Shown: piece after piece, positions 12,555-22,819 of the stretch
How positions within the stretch are numbered: position 1 is the stretch's first letter
Layout: each line of letters begins with the position of its first letter
From: Sipunculus nudus
Taxonomy: Eukaryota; Annelida; Sipuncula; Golfingiida; Sipunculidae
DNA: 64,000 bases
Direction: 5' to 3'
Assembly: GCA_026874595.1 (NCBI GenBank)
Contig: CM049313.1
Location: forward strand, 66,470,159 to 66,534,158
Position numbers and translations under genes: made by a program
Notes under the pieces: model-generated
The model's database searches: none
What the model saw: the letters and a program-made list of their open reading frames with translations, nothing else
Told to the model about the DNA's origin: nothing

Positions 12555-15206
12555 GGTAGAGTTACCCCCTGTTGTGATGTGCTCTATGGCCTACAGACCA
12601 GGCCAGAGCGGTATAACACTGAAGAAAAACAACACTGTAATTTCACAACAGACTGTTTCACGGGATGCGACCCGATCATCAGGTGAATGTTGTTAGAAAA
12701 ATCCACATTCACCTGATGATTGGGTCACATCCTGTGAAACAGTCTGTTGTGAATTTACAGTGTTGTTTTTTCTTCAGTGTTATATATATATAGTTATGTA
12801 AATCTCAGTTGTAATGTCTTATATAAACAGTGTTCGATATACTGGGTGCCTAGGTGCACAGATGCACCAAAAATCAATTTTGTGCAACCACTGTATCACT
12901 GCAAGGTGTACAGTGTGCACCTGAGGCTGGTTACTAGGACAGATCAGCAGGACAGACACAAGCACAGTTGACAGTCCAGATGATCAAACAAGGATACATA
13001 AACACTAAAACATGACGTCATATATAAACACTAAAACATGACGTCATATATAAACACTAAAACATGACGTCACACTAGACACTACATATATATAGATCCA
13101 ATGATCAGAACTTTCCAGTCTGACCAGATGTAAACTCTTCACTTATTTTTTACTGCACTGAAATATGTGTATGAATTATAATATAGCTGTAATAAAAATA
13201 ACCGTAATGACATTAATGTATTTGTGCACCTTGAAATTACTTAGTGCACCCAGTTGTATAAGATGTGGTGCACAGGTGCACCTTACCATAAAAAAGTATT
13301 TCATACACTGTATAAATCAAACAATTTGATTGCTTCCATATGTTTCTAAGAAAATGCTTAAACATAAGTAACATGTATTTATCAATTTGAAATATCTAGT
13401 TTGGGTCAGAAACGGTGGGTCACAGAGGCTGGAATTTCTTTTTTTTATATAATTTTTACCAGGGTATAACTTTGTGAATTTTCAATCTCTCTTAGAAGTC
13501 GAAGACACATAATAGTGTAGAACAACCCCCAAAGGCTTCATGCATTGAGAATGAATAGTTAGAAAAGTAATAACTTACGAAATCTTGTAATATTTTAGTA
13601 ACATTTTTTGCAGTAAATTAGGACCATGCCCGTTTGTTAAGTCTTAAAATTTACAAAACTTTTGCAGATACACAGCTTATAATTTTGCATATTTGCTATT
13701 GGGAAAATTGAAAGTACAAACATGAAGTATTAGGCAAATCAGAAATTATCATTCAGGAGGTATTTCACTTGGAATGACAAAAAAATTTCTACAGATTTGA
13801 TACCCTTTTTTAAAAAAAAAAAAAATTATAAAATTTATTATTTTCCCTGTAATATATTAAAAGTTGAGCACATTAGCATGAATGAAACTTGATTTTATCA
13901 AATGTTTGGCTCAGAATGATTTTATCATATACTGTGGTCCCAAAGGGCAGACATTGACATTTATTGAAATTGCTGAGAAAATATGTGTCCTGGCTTATAA
14001 AAAAGTGGATGAAACTGCTGCATGTACTGGACAATTAAAATACACTTATATAATAGTGTTTTCTTTATAAATCCCGGATATTGTGGCTAAAGTTACTCCT
14101 GCAAGTTTCTACTCCTTTTAGATTCAGTTCTGCCCCTTGTAGTAAACGACTGAATCTTAAGGCAGAGTATCAGCATAAAAAGTAAAGCATGCTTCTGAAA
14201 GTTTACCTTTAACATGGAAATTTTAATCAACCTTGAAACTTCAGCCTAATGTTATATACTAACTTCGCAAACAAAAGCAAGAGGAGGCGCCAAACAATCA
14301 GGCATTTCTGTGACTATAGATGACAAGAAACACCTGTGACATCTAGCACTTAAAGTGTTCATACTACAGCACCATTTAAGAGAATAAGAACTTTTCAAGT
14401 CTGTTTCCCTCCTGCCTTTTACCTGATTCCGCCATATGATCATCATCACATGGCATAATAAGAAATGACTTCAATGATGATAAAAATTTGAAAAAAAAAT
14501 ATCCATACAGTTTACTTACTACAACCCATTGGATTTCATTTCATTATTTACACTGCTTGATAAAACCCTTTTAATCAATCTTTGTATACAGAGTTTGCCA
14601 AGCATTTTATTTTCTGCATAGCTGCAGGTTGATAAGGAATATAATTTTGATTATTTTAATTTTACCCCATTTATCATTTATTATTGTTCCTAATATTATG
14701 ATTTTGTTCTAGTGATTCATCATGTATCTTTTAATTGGTTTATTCATTTAGTTGCGGCTTCATTTATTTGTTCATTAACTATATCAATTCTTCTAGACTT
14801 GAATACTTAAAGGAATACATGATACTAGCTCTTTTCTAAATCATGAAGCAGTAAACACTGTCATAATAAAGATGATATCTAGATACCTGATCTTATGATT
14901 ATTGATTCTCATGAATATAATTTGATCAGAAACAAAATACAAAATATAAAGGTCATGAAATAATGTACAGCACAGTTTGCTGAAAGAAGAGTGATAGACC
15001 GAGAGTTATAAAAATGCACGAGGTAATCATTCTATAATGTACACTTTTGATTTTTTTATCTCTATATATTATGCAATGAACTTTCCATGCACACATTCAC
15101 CCACACACTTATTTATATATAAATATATATGTAGAAGTACACACATTTATATATACGTACATACATACATACATATATACATGTATATCCATACATACAT
15201 ACATAC

Positions 15207-15270
<64 letters not shown>

Positions 15271-18200
15271 GTATATATATACGTATATATACGCCCAATT
15301 TCAGGCTGATATATCAAATTCCTCTGAAGAAATAAGCAGGCACATACACTGTGCAAAAATCAATGTAAGTGGCGACACCTGTCTTGTGAGCGAGAAAGCC
15401 ATCAAAGACACATAGACAGGTCAAAATATCAGGCCAATACATCAAAATTTCCTTGAGTCTGATGCATGGGGCTGACCAGGCTTAGGTGAAAAAGGCAGTT
15501 GCCCCGAGTGAACTGTGACAAATTTGCTGGCTCAGGCTACTGCACTGAGTGAACTCATGTCCTGTACTTGGCTAGACTGAGTGAACTCTTGACCTGTTGC
15601 ATAATCTGACACAGTTGGCAGTCTGTCAAAGCTATGAATAGATCAAGGCTGAACTCTGGTGCCAAATCTGATGCAGTGGGCAGTCTGCTAACACTATAAA
15701 TAGAATGCAGCTACTGCACTTAGTGAACTCCTGACCTGTACCTCGCTGCACTGAGTGAACTCTTGACCTGTTGCCTAATCTGATACAGCTGGCAGTCTGC
15801 CAAAGCTATAAATAGATCGAGACTGACCTCTAGCCTGTTGCCAAGTCTGAAATAGTAGCCACACCATTGCATAAGCTCATGCAGGGGCCCTGCCCTGAGG
15901 GGCATGACACCCATGAGGTGATCACATGGTGCCCATGAGGTGTTCACATATCGCCCATGAGGTGATCACATGTCCCCATGAGGTGATCACATGCCTTGTG
16001 CTTGGCTGCACTGATTGAACTCTTGACCTGAATCTGGCTGCACTGAATGAACTATTGATCTGTTGCCAAATCTGAAGCAGTTGGCAGTTTCTCAACCTAT
16101 TTAAAGATACAGACACAGTCTTGGAGTGTTGGTGAATCTGTTTACACATACTGAAAGACTTTTGCTAAAATGCTTTTTAGCTCAGCTGACTATAAGTCAT
16201 CTGAGCTATAGTCGTGGTCCATTGTCCGTCGTCTGTCCGTCCGTCCGTCCGTCTGTAGATGTGGCACATTTTGAAACCGTAAGACCTAGGTATCCAAAAT
16301 TCAGCATAATGTTAGATGTCCCTTAGATCTCCTACCAAGCCAAAAACTGGGTCTTTGTGACTTCGTTCCTTTGGGAAATTAAGGAAAAACCTCAATTTTT
16401 TATTAAAATCCTATTTTCACACTTCAGGACTGCCTAATACCAAAACCACTCATCTGTTTTCCCCTTATATTTACCATAAATATTCCTCTATATAGTTCCT
16501 ATGTACATGCCAGAAATTAAGTCTGTTAAGTATAAATTCTTTAAGTTATGGGCCCGAACATAATGGATTTTGTAAAAAATCAGGAAAAATATTTACTCAC
16601 TTAACATGAAAAATATTGAAACTAGAGTCTATTTTCCCAAGTATATAACTGTGTTTAATTAAGATTCAATTGTTTACCCAAAATTAGATCTGAATTTTAA
16701 AAATTTTTTAAGTTATTAGCATAAAAATATAATCAGTACCTTAAATTTTGCCCAACTTTAACCATGGCACTTTTTTTCCTGTAAGTACCATTGATTTAAT
16801 TTTCACAGCATGTAAACATAAATATTTAATATGTTTAAATTTGAAATTTGAAAATAAAGCTTGAAAATTAAGCTAGTTATTGATTTTTTTTCTTGAGGCT
16901 CTATTGTAGTTTGCTTTGTTTACAGATAACAGATGCAGGGTCCCACTCCAGGTAACTGGAATTCAGCAGTCACTTGGGGAGATCCCCTGCTGTGACAGGT
17001 GTACAGTTATTCTCATATCACCACCCAAATCAACCCCCCCCCAACCCAACCCACCAAGTGTAATGCAGTAATTGTAATTGTTTTCACTGTATTTCCTTAA
17101 TTGTAATGCTGTTTTCTCTCAGTTTTCCTCTTTTTAGTCAGGTCACAAAATATTATTTGCAACCATTTCTTGCTCATCAATACAAACCAATTGTATAAAC
17201 CAACCATGGCCTTTATTAATTCTTCTTCTTACACTTTATCTCCATTTGTTATTATTTTAGATTTTTACCTTTAAGGTCAACTTCAGCTAAGCACAGTGAC
17301 CCATGGGTCCCTTGTTTTTCAGGTGACATATTCATAAACTTGTTATCATAATATCTAGAATGATAAAAGATGCAGTCCATTTATTATTAAAGGTCCAATA
17401 ACTCTTAAAAAAATCATTAAAGTAAACTTGAACAAGGCCACCTAAGAATAATTTTTGTGCAATGTTACAGAAGTTATAATTGAAACAATAATTTTGTAGA
17501 AGAACAGTTTTCCAGTCCTCAGTTTGAAATAGACATAATAATGGCCATAAGACCAACAAAAAAGGCCGATGCAGGTGGCGCCACCAATACCTGAATTTCA
17601 TATATGACTCATGTGACCAACACTGGCATAAAATTTCGTGATGATAGCTCCAGCCGTTTCTGAGACTGTCATTTTAGTATGCTTTTTTGACAGATGACTA
17701 AGTTCAACTTCCTGTAACTCGGCCAAAATTCACCATCTTGAACCATTCAAACAAACTTGAGAGAGATGGTATAAAAGATTATTTCTGTGAATATTGAACA
17801 ATTTGGCTTTACCGTTTCAGAGGAGAAGATTTTTTAAAGGTTTTTTACCTTTTTCTCTATAAAATCTAAGAAAATGCAGAGTTTTTCAGATGGCTAATAT
17901 TTTGCATAAAATTTTGGGATGCTTACTCTTGCCGTTTTCAAGATAGTATGGGTTAACGTACAGATGCCGGATGCCGGACGATGCCACACCATCGCATAAG
18001 CTCACAGGTTTGCTAAAAATGGAGGTTTGGGACCATGAAGGTCCTCAATTAGGTCCCAGCTATTGCTAGTTCTAGGCCTTATTGGGTGTTATATTAGTTT
18101 GAAATATATCACATTATATTGTTGGGGTGGCGGTGTAATGGTTTAGGTGCTGGGCTCATGATCGAGAGGTTGTGAGTTCGAATCCCAGTCAGACCCCAAC

Positions 18201-19599
18201 AATGCCAAGACCCTTAGGCAAGGTCCCAGCTGCAGTAGAAATGAGTACCAGTAAATATTGGGAAGGTAACCTGGGATGGACTAGCGTCCCATCAAGGAGT
18301 TTAACTCCGAAGTCGCTTCACACTACAGAAACCGGGATAAGCTCCGGCCAGATGAGCCATTAGGCTCGGGTGTAAAAGTCCAGCTGACTTTACCTTTACC
18401 TTTACCATATCACCAAATATAATCTTAAAAAATCTTTGAAAAAAATCAAGACAGTATTTAAAAAGTTATTATGAATGTTTTATTGCCTGGCAGCCATATT
18501 AGATATAACAGGATAATGTAGCAAGGGAAAATCACCAACTGTGCTCTGGTAGTCATTTGAGAATTCAGGTGGGTCTGTAATTTGATAGGGCTAGAGCTGT
18601 CACAAGCATCAGTCATTGTTGTCAATTTAAGAGAGATCAAGGATATTTGTTTGATACATTTTACATGACAGAAAATCGGTCTGTGCTCTGGCAACCATAT
18701 TGGAATTCAGACAGATCTGTTATTCAGTAGGGCTTAAGCCCTCACAGGGGCCAATCATCCCTATTAATTTGAGAACTTAGATCAAATGTTATCTATTTTA
18801 AATGAATCATATGAAAGAAATCAACAATTGTGCTCTGCTGGCCATACTGGATTTTTTTAAAGAATCTGAAATTCAATAGTACTGGAGCACTCATAGGCAC
18901 CAATCATCCCTGTGAATTTTGGAACGATAAAGCTTATACTGTTTGAGATATTGTGTGTGAAAAAATTACTGATTGTTCTGTGACAGCCATATTGGAATTC
19001 CAACAGATTTTTTATCTTGAGAGGTCTTGAGACCTCACAGGCACCTTGCAATCATCCCTATAAATTTGAGAAAGGTCAAATGTATTCCATTTGAGATAAT
19101 GTGAATGAAAGAAAATTAATAATTGTTCTTTGGAGGCCCACATTTGATTTCTGGCAGGTCTGTAATTTGATAGGTCTGGTTCCCTTATAGGCACCAATCG
19201 TCCCTGTAAGTTCGAGAAAGATCAAATGTATTCTGTTTGAGATAAAGTGCATGAAAGAAAGCATCACTGATGAACAGATGCCTGAAATACAGAAAACATG
19301 ATCACTATTGGGCTCCACTTTTCAAGCGGGGCCCTTATTAATTCTGAATCATTCTAATATGTTCTACATGACTGGTTTAAGTAGCTCCATAGGCTATATA
19401 TATATATATATATATATAAACTAAATTGTCCTTTATAACATACACACATTCATAAATGCCAATTTGCAAAATAAGAGATCAAGTGCAATTCCAAGTGCAA
19501 GTGCATTTGACAATTTTAATAGCATTCTAATTGCATTTAATTTTGTTTGATAATAGTTAATAACATCTGCATTCCAATATAATTTTATTACAATTATTA

Positions 19600-19642
<43 letters not shown>

Positions 19643-20316
19643 TAATTAATTAATTAATTTAAATGCACAAAATTTCATGTTTCTGTGTTTCTAATATTCA
19701 AAATCCAAAAAAAACTTCACATAGTCATATTAAAAATGAATAAATAATATTGCAGAGAGTTCATGTATTGATGCCCCAATCTAATCATTAACCAAACAAT
19801 TGCTTAAGCAACAAGGTTTTAAGGAACCTCTTTAATGTAACTTGCAGCATTAGAGAGGTCAGAGCTCAGATGAAAGTTCATATTCTATAGTTGGCACCAA
19901 GTAATTGTATGAATATGTTTCCATATATCTTTATGGACCAAAGTATTACAGGTTTTCATTGGTCTAGTGTATTGCTCTCTGAGGTTGGTACAATGTGAAA
20001 ACTTTCTTTTTAACATTTCCATTTGAACGCCTGTGCTCTGTCGCAGTTGAACCCACCATGCTGAACTTTAGAACATCTTTTTGCAGGTTAACTGCCTGGC
20101 TCTGTCTGATGATGGGAAGTTCTTCCTCTCTGGGTCCAGTGACAAGACAGTTCAATTATATGATGTGGAATCAGGAACAAAGCTGGCAAAAGTATACGTA
20201 CATGCTGATGTGTGTCAGGTGCAGTTTCTGCCAAATACAGGTGTTATCCTTGTTCATGCAAAGGATATGGTCCAGCCAAAAGTGATGATGTTTTACCTTC
20301 GCAATCTGAAAAACCC

Positions 20317-20320
<4 letters not shown>
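2138..20320 (+). CDS. NACHT and WD40-repeat protein, NWD1/NWD2-like (5'-partial gene, four exons)
   Basis: The coding parts are 2138-2266, 5756-9091, 10351-11174 and 20087-20320. All introns are GT-AG, and the reading frame stays open across every junction, giving 1506 codons and a TAA. Residues below are numbered from the first full codon at 2140. Residues 1-230 form the linker domain that precedes NACHT in this family. A NACHT P-loop ATPase follows, with Walker A GKPGIGKS at about 247-254 and a Walker B-like LVILLDSV at about 338-345. A winged-helix-like region ([20 protein letters not shown]) comes next. From roughly residue 700 to the end are degenerate WD40 blades, with strand-d motifs such as IVLWNY (~941), TKVWIM (~1108), VAVWSI (~1161), IVIWRD (~1405) and VQLYDV (~1451). 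Human NWD1 is about 1,560 residues, so only an N-terminal DUF4062-like portion is probably missing, upstream of the window. STAND ATPases of this class are cytosolic, ligand-gated oligomerising switches; the ligand here is unknown. NWD1 versus NWD2 orthology cannot be settled without a tree. Confidence 0.93.
2395..2590. repeat. Purine-run-rich interspersed repeat fragment in the first intron
   Basis: The intron segment has recurring aaaaGGGGGGGTCC blocks and a C-run near 2562-2575. The style (...cccccttggatccgcttctgatgc) resembles a common animal repeat end, '..ggatccgcttctgatg'. Nothing coding is visible. Confidence 0.35.
2694..5573 (+). mobile_element. HINE-like element with ~180-bp tandem core (family 2), interrupted
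   Basis: It begins with a strong hairpin (TGCCCCTGCCAC...GTGGCCGGGGCA, 2696-2722) and a gtcattccgtccttccg tract. About ten units of ~180 bases follow, each carrying tGCCTGCAGATAttGGCCTGA, GGCAGATAATGACCAGTTAC and the palindromic AAAATTTCATGAAAAAT block. Eight units lie before the nested insertion at 4223-5187, and two more at 5188-5530. The 3' end is a TGTC-attcc-GACA stem followed by catCTAGTTTT. No coding capacity. Confidence 0.65.
4223..5187 (+). mobile_element. Nested HINE-like element (family 3) inside family 2
   Basis: It starts with the hairpin AGCCCTCAGCTCCTAGGCTG (continuing atgggct) and a (gtctgtct)(gtccgtcc) tract. It contains two to three ~270-base units (ggatatCTCttaaaGGATTCa..., GAAGATGTATAT..., CTCAGAAGCTTATATCTCAGGA) and ends in attCTAG|TTT. 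The family-2 unit around it runs acagactTTTTTTcgcaatgc; here the T-run is split exactly, so both boundaries are visible from the target itself. Confidence 0.7.
5756..9091 (+). CDS. NACHT-WD40 gene, large central exon (NACHT, winged helix, first WD40 blades)
   Basis: This 3,336-base exon begins after cttttgtatatatag and ends at ACTG before gtgagt. The open frame reads back into the intron to 5734, but those bases are the polypyrimidine tract, not coding. The exon holds the whole NACHT ATPase (P-loop near 6367-6390, Walker B near 6640-6665), the helical and winged-helix region and the first half of the WD40 propellers. A single very long exon of this kind is also known for vertebrate NWD2. No frameshift or stop interrupts it. 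Confidence 0.93.
9092..10350. other. Second intron in window of the NACHT-WD40 gene
   Basis: GT-AG intron of 1,259 bases. Apart from a weak tRNA-like segment at 9365-9440 it shows no repeat or coding sequence that I can recognise. Confidence 0.8.
9365..9440 (+). repeat. Weak tRNA-like (SINE head) fragment
   Basis: TTAGCGAGCGGTAGAACG resembles an A box, and ggttacgGGTTAAGACCC, about 30 bases later, resembles a decayed B box. No tail or flanking duplication was recognised. Confidence 0.3.
10351..11174 (+). CDS. NACHT-WD40 gene, third exon (WD40 blades)
   Basis: The acceptor is ctttattcag and the donor is GTG|gtaagt. The phase-1 entry completes a Gly codon, and the exit is phase 0. It encodes 274 full codons of WD40 repeat, including [13 protein letters not shown]-like and [12 protein letters not shown] motifs. 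A 157-codon open frame on the opposite strand (10836-11309) is a shadow of this exon. Confidence 0.92.
11663..12490 (+). mobile_element. HINE-like element (family 4) with ~290-bp units
   Basis: It starts in a T-run with aactcagctgac...gtcatcagagct (a weak hairpin), then atagtgatcaccctttatccgtc and gtccagccgtcc-like sequence. A ~290-base unit is repeated about 2.5 times, marked by GGGcACAAAT at 11756, 12030 and 12380, ccagGGAGGCCCATgaaAA, CTCTGTTACCCATA and GATCACCATGATTCTTTGCAT. A truncated relative (agctcacctgactg at 11604) lies immediately upstream. The 3' end merges into a (TA)n tract. Confidence 0.5.
12498..12553. repeat. (TA)n microsatellite
   Basis: Uninterrupted TA dinucleotides of about 55 bases between the family-4 element and a foldback. 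Confidence 0.95.
12612..12784. repeat. Foldback inverted repeat, ~79-bp arms
   Basis: The left arm 12612-12690 (tataacactgaagaaaaaca...) and the right arm 12705-12784 are near-perfect reverse complements around a 14-base loop. It lies between a (TA)n tract and tatatata, which fits insertion at TA. No coding capacity, so it is a MITE-like foldback. Confidence 0.85.
12998..13074. repeat. Three 26-bp tandem repeats each with a CRE octamer
   Basis: The unit ATAAACACTAAAACATGACG plus TCATAT is repeated three times with an exact 26-base period. It places the palindromic octamer TGACGTCA at 13013-13020, 13039-13046 and 13065-13072. This octamer is the consensus CREB/ATF binding site. Whether it works as an intronic enhancer is unknown. 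Confidence 0.85.
15163..15269. repeat. (CATA)n then (TA)n microsatellite
   Basis: Tetranucleotide acat/atac repeats pass into about 57 bases of pure TA. Open frames read through it on both strands are spurious YI/IY polypeptides. Confidence 0.95.
15909..15993. repeat. Four-copy ~22-bp minisatellite
   Basis: CCCATGAGGTGATCACATG is repeated four times with slight variation inside composite element copy A. The inverted copy B keeps a diverged version at about 24615-24690. Confidence 0.8.
16179..17314 (+). mobile_element. HINE-like element (family 5) inserted in composite element A
   Basis: It starts AGCTCAGCTGAC...GTCATCTGAGCT (hairpin), then gtccattgtccgtcgtctgt and (GTCC)n. It ends CCCATGGGTCCCTTG and sits between T-runs (gctttTT | TTTTTcag). 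The inverted copy B reads straight through the same point (about 24,440-24,455) without it, which gives an empty-site control. A second copy lies at 25866-27324. No coding capacity. Confidence 0.7.
18122..18408 (+). mobile_element. tRNA-derived SINE with (TTTACC)n tail
   Basis: The head ggTGGcGGTGTAATGGTTTAGG (A-box region) and gtgagTTCGAATCC (B box at about 18173-18186) are followed by a body with GGGATGGACTAGCGTCCC and CCGGGATAAGCTCCGGCC. It ends in tttacctttacctttacc. This layout matches the broadly distributed animal SINEs that have a conserved central domain and a short simple-repeat tail. Confidence 0.8.
18475..19335 (-). mobile_element. Family 1 HINE-like element, inverted copy
   Basis: About six ~140-base units of the 172-1886 family lie in reverse orientation (GGTCTGTAATTTGATAGG, ggCAGCCATATTgGAATTC). 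Its 5' end is at 19300-19333 (gtgatcactattgggctcc...caagcggggccc), the mirror of the start at 172. The 3' end near 18475 looks truncated. Confidence 0.65.
19395..19420. repeat. (TA)n microsatellite
   Basis: Short pure TA run. Confidence 0.9.
19591..19660. repeat. (ATT)n and (TTAA)n microsatellite
   Basis: ATT trinucleotides followed by taattaattaatt in the last intron, about 430 bases before the terminal exon. Confidence 0.9.
20087..20320 (+). CDS. NACHT-WD40 gene, terminal exon
   Basis: It begins after catctttttgcag in phase 0 and supplies 77 codons and TAA (20318-20320). It opens with [20 protein letters not shown] and then TVQLYDV, a textbook final WD40 blade that continues directly from RAHTAVV at the end of the previous exon. 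The C-terminal [13 protein letters not shown] resembles the end of the NWD proteins. The stop codon sits directly on a (TA)n tract, so the 3' UTR starts as a microsatellite. I could not pick a secure poly(A) signal. Confidence 0.92.

Positions 20321-20381
<61 letters not shown>
20320..20381. repeat. (TA)n microsatellite touching the stop codon
   Basis: About 60 bases of TA begin inside the TAA stop of the NACHT-WD40 gene, so it forms the first part of the 3' UTR. A second TA run follows at about 20573-20602. Confidence 0.9.
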
Positions 20382-20558
20382 GGCTTTCAGGAATGCTGGA
20401 GTAAGAGTCTGTGATACTTGAAATCTCTTCAAAATTGGACACAGATCACCTCTTTTTGGACACTTATAAATCCCACTTGACCTGCAAAAAAAATTTGGCT
20501 TGAGCATCCCAGACTTCTCAGTTTTTCTTCCTATTGATCGAAAGCCCTAGCTGATATG

Positions 20559-20605
<47 letters not shown>

Positions 20606-22800
20606 TGATATATATTGTGTTGTATTTTAGAACTAAAAAATTATGCTGAAAACCTGATTCAGCTAGCTTTTATCTCATCACACACACAAATATATAAAAA
20701 TTGTAAACAGATATATATATTTTCTGTTAATCTCTTTGTTTCATGCCAATGTTTCTTGTTTAGGGTATCTCCAGTAAGCCTGTAATGGAAAATGTATTTA
20801 TCTGCTAGTAATACTGCACTTTACAAACTGTTGATTTATTTTGATAGTTGATGTACACAGAACATTGTAGATTGTTAGTTTTAAAGGTGACTTCATTTAC
20901 CATTTTATAGGGACGATATTTTGTATGTGACATTACACAGTGTCATGTTTTATCTACCTTGAATAACTCCTTACTGACAAAACTGAAGAGATGTTAAGCC
21001 AGGGGTGGAGGGGGTCATCAGTCAATTTACCAGTCATAACCCTCATTTGCTCTCAAACACAATTTGCTTTGTTTGCAAAGAGTCCTCTATGAATGCTATT
21101 TTCTTTCTTTTGATGTACATATTGCATGAAAATGTCACAGCACAAAAAATAATATTCAAGTATGAGATTGGCTGTTATTTTCATAACAGTGTTATGAAAA
21201 TATTCAAATACATCTTGATGAGCACATTTGTGATTGTATAACACACCAAATATTTTCTCAAGCACCAATTATGAACTGAGGCAGCATCCATTTTTATATT
21301 TAAGAAGCTATTTTTAATTGATATTCAACATGTTTGTTCCACAACATTGATGTACACATCAGGTCAAAGTTCAGGTGCAATATCCTTATAGTTGACTCAC
21401 TTAAGAATACTTTTTTACTTTTCACTGGAGAATACCTTTGTCAAAATGCCCACGAAAGTGATGTGCATTCCTAAGTGATGTTCAGTCTGTTCTTATAGAC
21501 ATATTCAGTGTAGAGTGCTTGTAAAGTATGGAAGCTGATACCAGAATTATGATACCTCAAACCATTAGAGAAGATTATGATAATGTTGTTATACATATAC
21601 CTATAACTTTTATTTGATTATCATTAACATATAATTTTACATATCCTGCATGCATTTAGTTAGCGTCAGCATTTTGTATGTATAATGTGGTATTTTCCGT
21701 CACGTCTTTACTTTATATTTTTTTTGTTTTATCATTTGATGTTTTGACAATCTGAATATTACACTTTGTTTCATTAGAATTTTTGTACATTAATTTCCTA
21801 TTTTATGTGCATTTATATTTGTATCTATGTATTAATATATATAGGATTTGTTTTTTTATCTTGAAGATTTTTAATCACTGCAGAAGACTGGTGGTTATTT
21901 CTCCATTTAGATAATTAATGCATTTTATTAAGAATGATAGCTTTAAGCAGCTCCACCTTTTAGTGGGGCACAAATGGTAATTATGAGACAGCTACAGAGA
22001 GTTGAAAGGTTTACACCAAGATAAACTCCAATTGGATGTCCCAGAGGGCCAGGAAAGCTAAAATATTGAAATATATGTATGATGTCTCATATTACATTTA
22101 AGATATTCAGCGTATGTACATTATGAATTTTGCACAACATGATCATGATTAAGATTGGCAGATGCAGGAGTCAAGTGTAACATTTTATGTGCCAAAAGAG
22201 GGTATAGCAACTTTGACACTTGAGAATGCGTCAGTATTAATGTGACTTTGTTTCTGTTTTGGTAAAGTTTATTTGTTGTGTGTTTATAACGTACGAAACA
22301 TGCCTGAATGGATTGCTGACCATGTCCATATCTTTGTTTATTGTACTTTATATAAGAACAAGGGCACAGAGAATTTGGCGCTATATAAATACTATAAGGT
22401 TATATACTAACAGCTCATGCTGTTGTTGGATATTTAGTAGTAGATTTAACCTAATGTATGCAAACACCTAGAAACGTAACATTTTATGATTGGTAACATT
22501 TAAATTGCATGAAGAAGAAGTATTGCAAATAGCTGAGATAAATATGAAACTGACTTGAATATAAAGTGTAAGGCCAGGGGAGTATCCAGGATTTTTGGGA
22601 GCGAGGATTCATACAAAAAAATAATAATCCATAACTACAGAAAGGCAAGAATCAGCTTTTAAATTTAGGTAAAGCACCACAGAAATGTATTTTCTCGCAG
22701 TATAGGAGATTGTAAACCCCTGAACCTAATAAGCTTAGCTACGGGTGTCCACTGTAATCTTAGATGAATACCGAGCGTGAATATACAAGTTCGCGTGTAT
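20382..22800. other. 3' flank of the NACHT-WD40 gene
   Basis: AT-rich sequence, probably starting with the 3' UTR. I recognise no other gene. The open frames here are short and low in complexity. Confidence 0.5.
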
Positions 22801-22819
22801 TTTCGGTGATTTTTGGCTG

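Larger units (their letters stand above)
15295..18010 (+). mobile_element. Composite repeat element, copy A (interrupted)
   Basis: Blocks 15295-16178 and 17315-18010 recur in inverted orientation at 24440-25330 and 23880-24440, with a further block 17550-17720 matching 22820-22985. Internal features include GTGAACTC...GACCTGT modules repeated every ~60-90 bases, the four-copy 22-base run at 15909-15993, and ends bearing GCCACACCATCGCATAAGCT, a sequence that also occurs internally at 15854. No coding capacity. The family is probably another hairpin/GTCY-type non-autonomous element, but I cannot name it. Confidence 0.6.
11175..20086. other. Third intron in window (8.9 kb, repeat-filled) of the NACHT-WD40 gene
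   Basis: It is bounded by GTG|gtaagt and ttgcag|GTT in phase 0. It contains the repeats listed separately. The remaining stretches, notably 11180-11600, 13080-15160 and 19420-20086, are AT-rich and show no exon or known element, except for an (ATT)n run near 19591-19640. Confidence 0.85.

Noticed and set aside
13000-13074. Short regularly spaced repeats considered as a CRISPR-like array
   Set aside because: The units are contiguous with no unique spacers, and the genome is eukaryotic.
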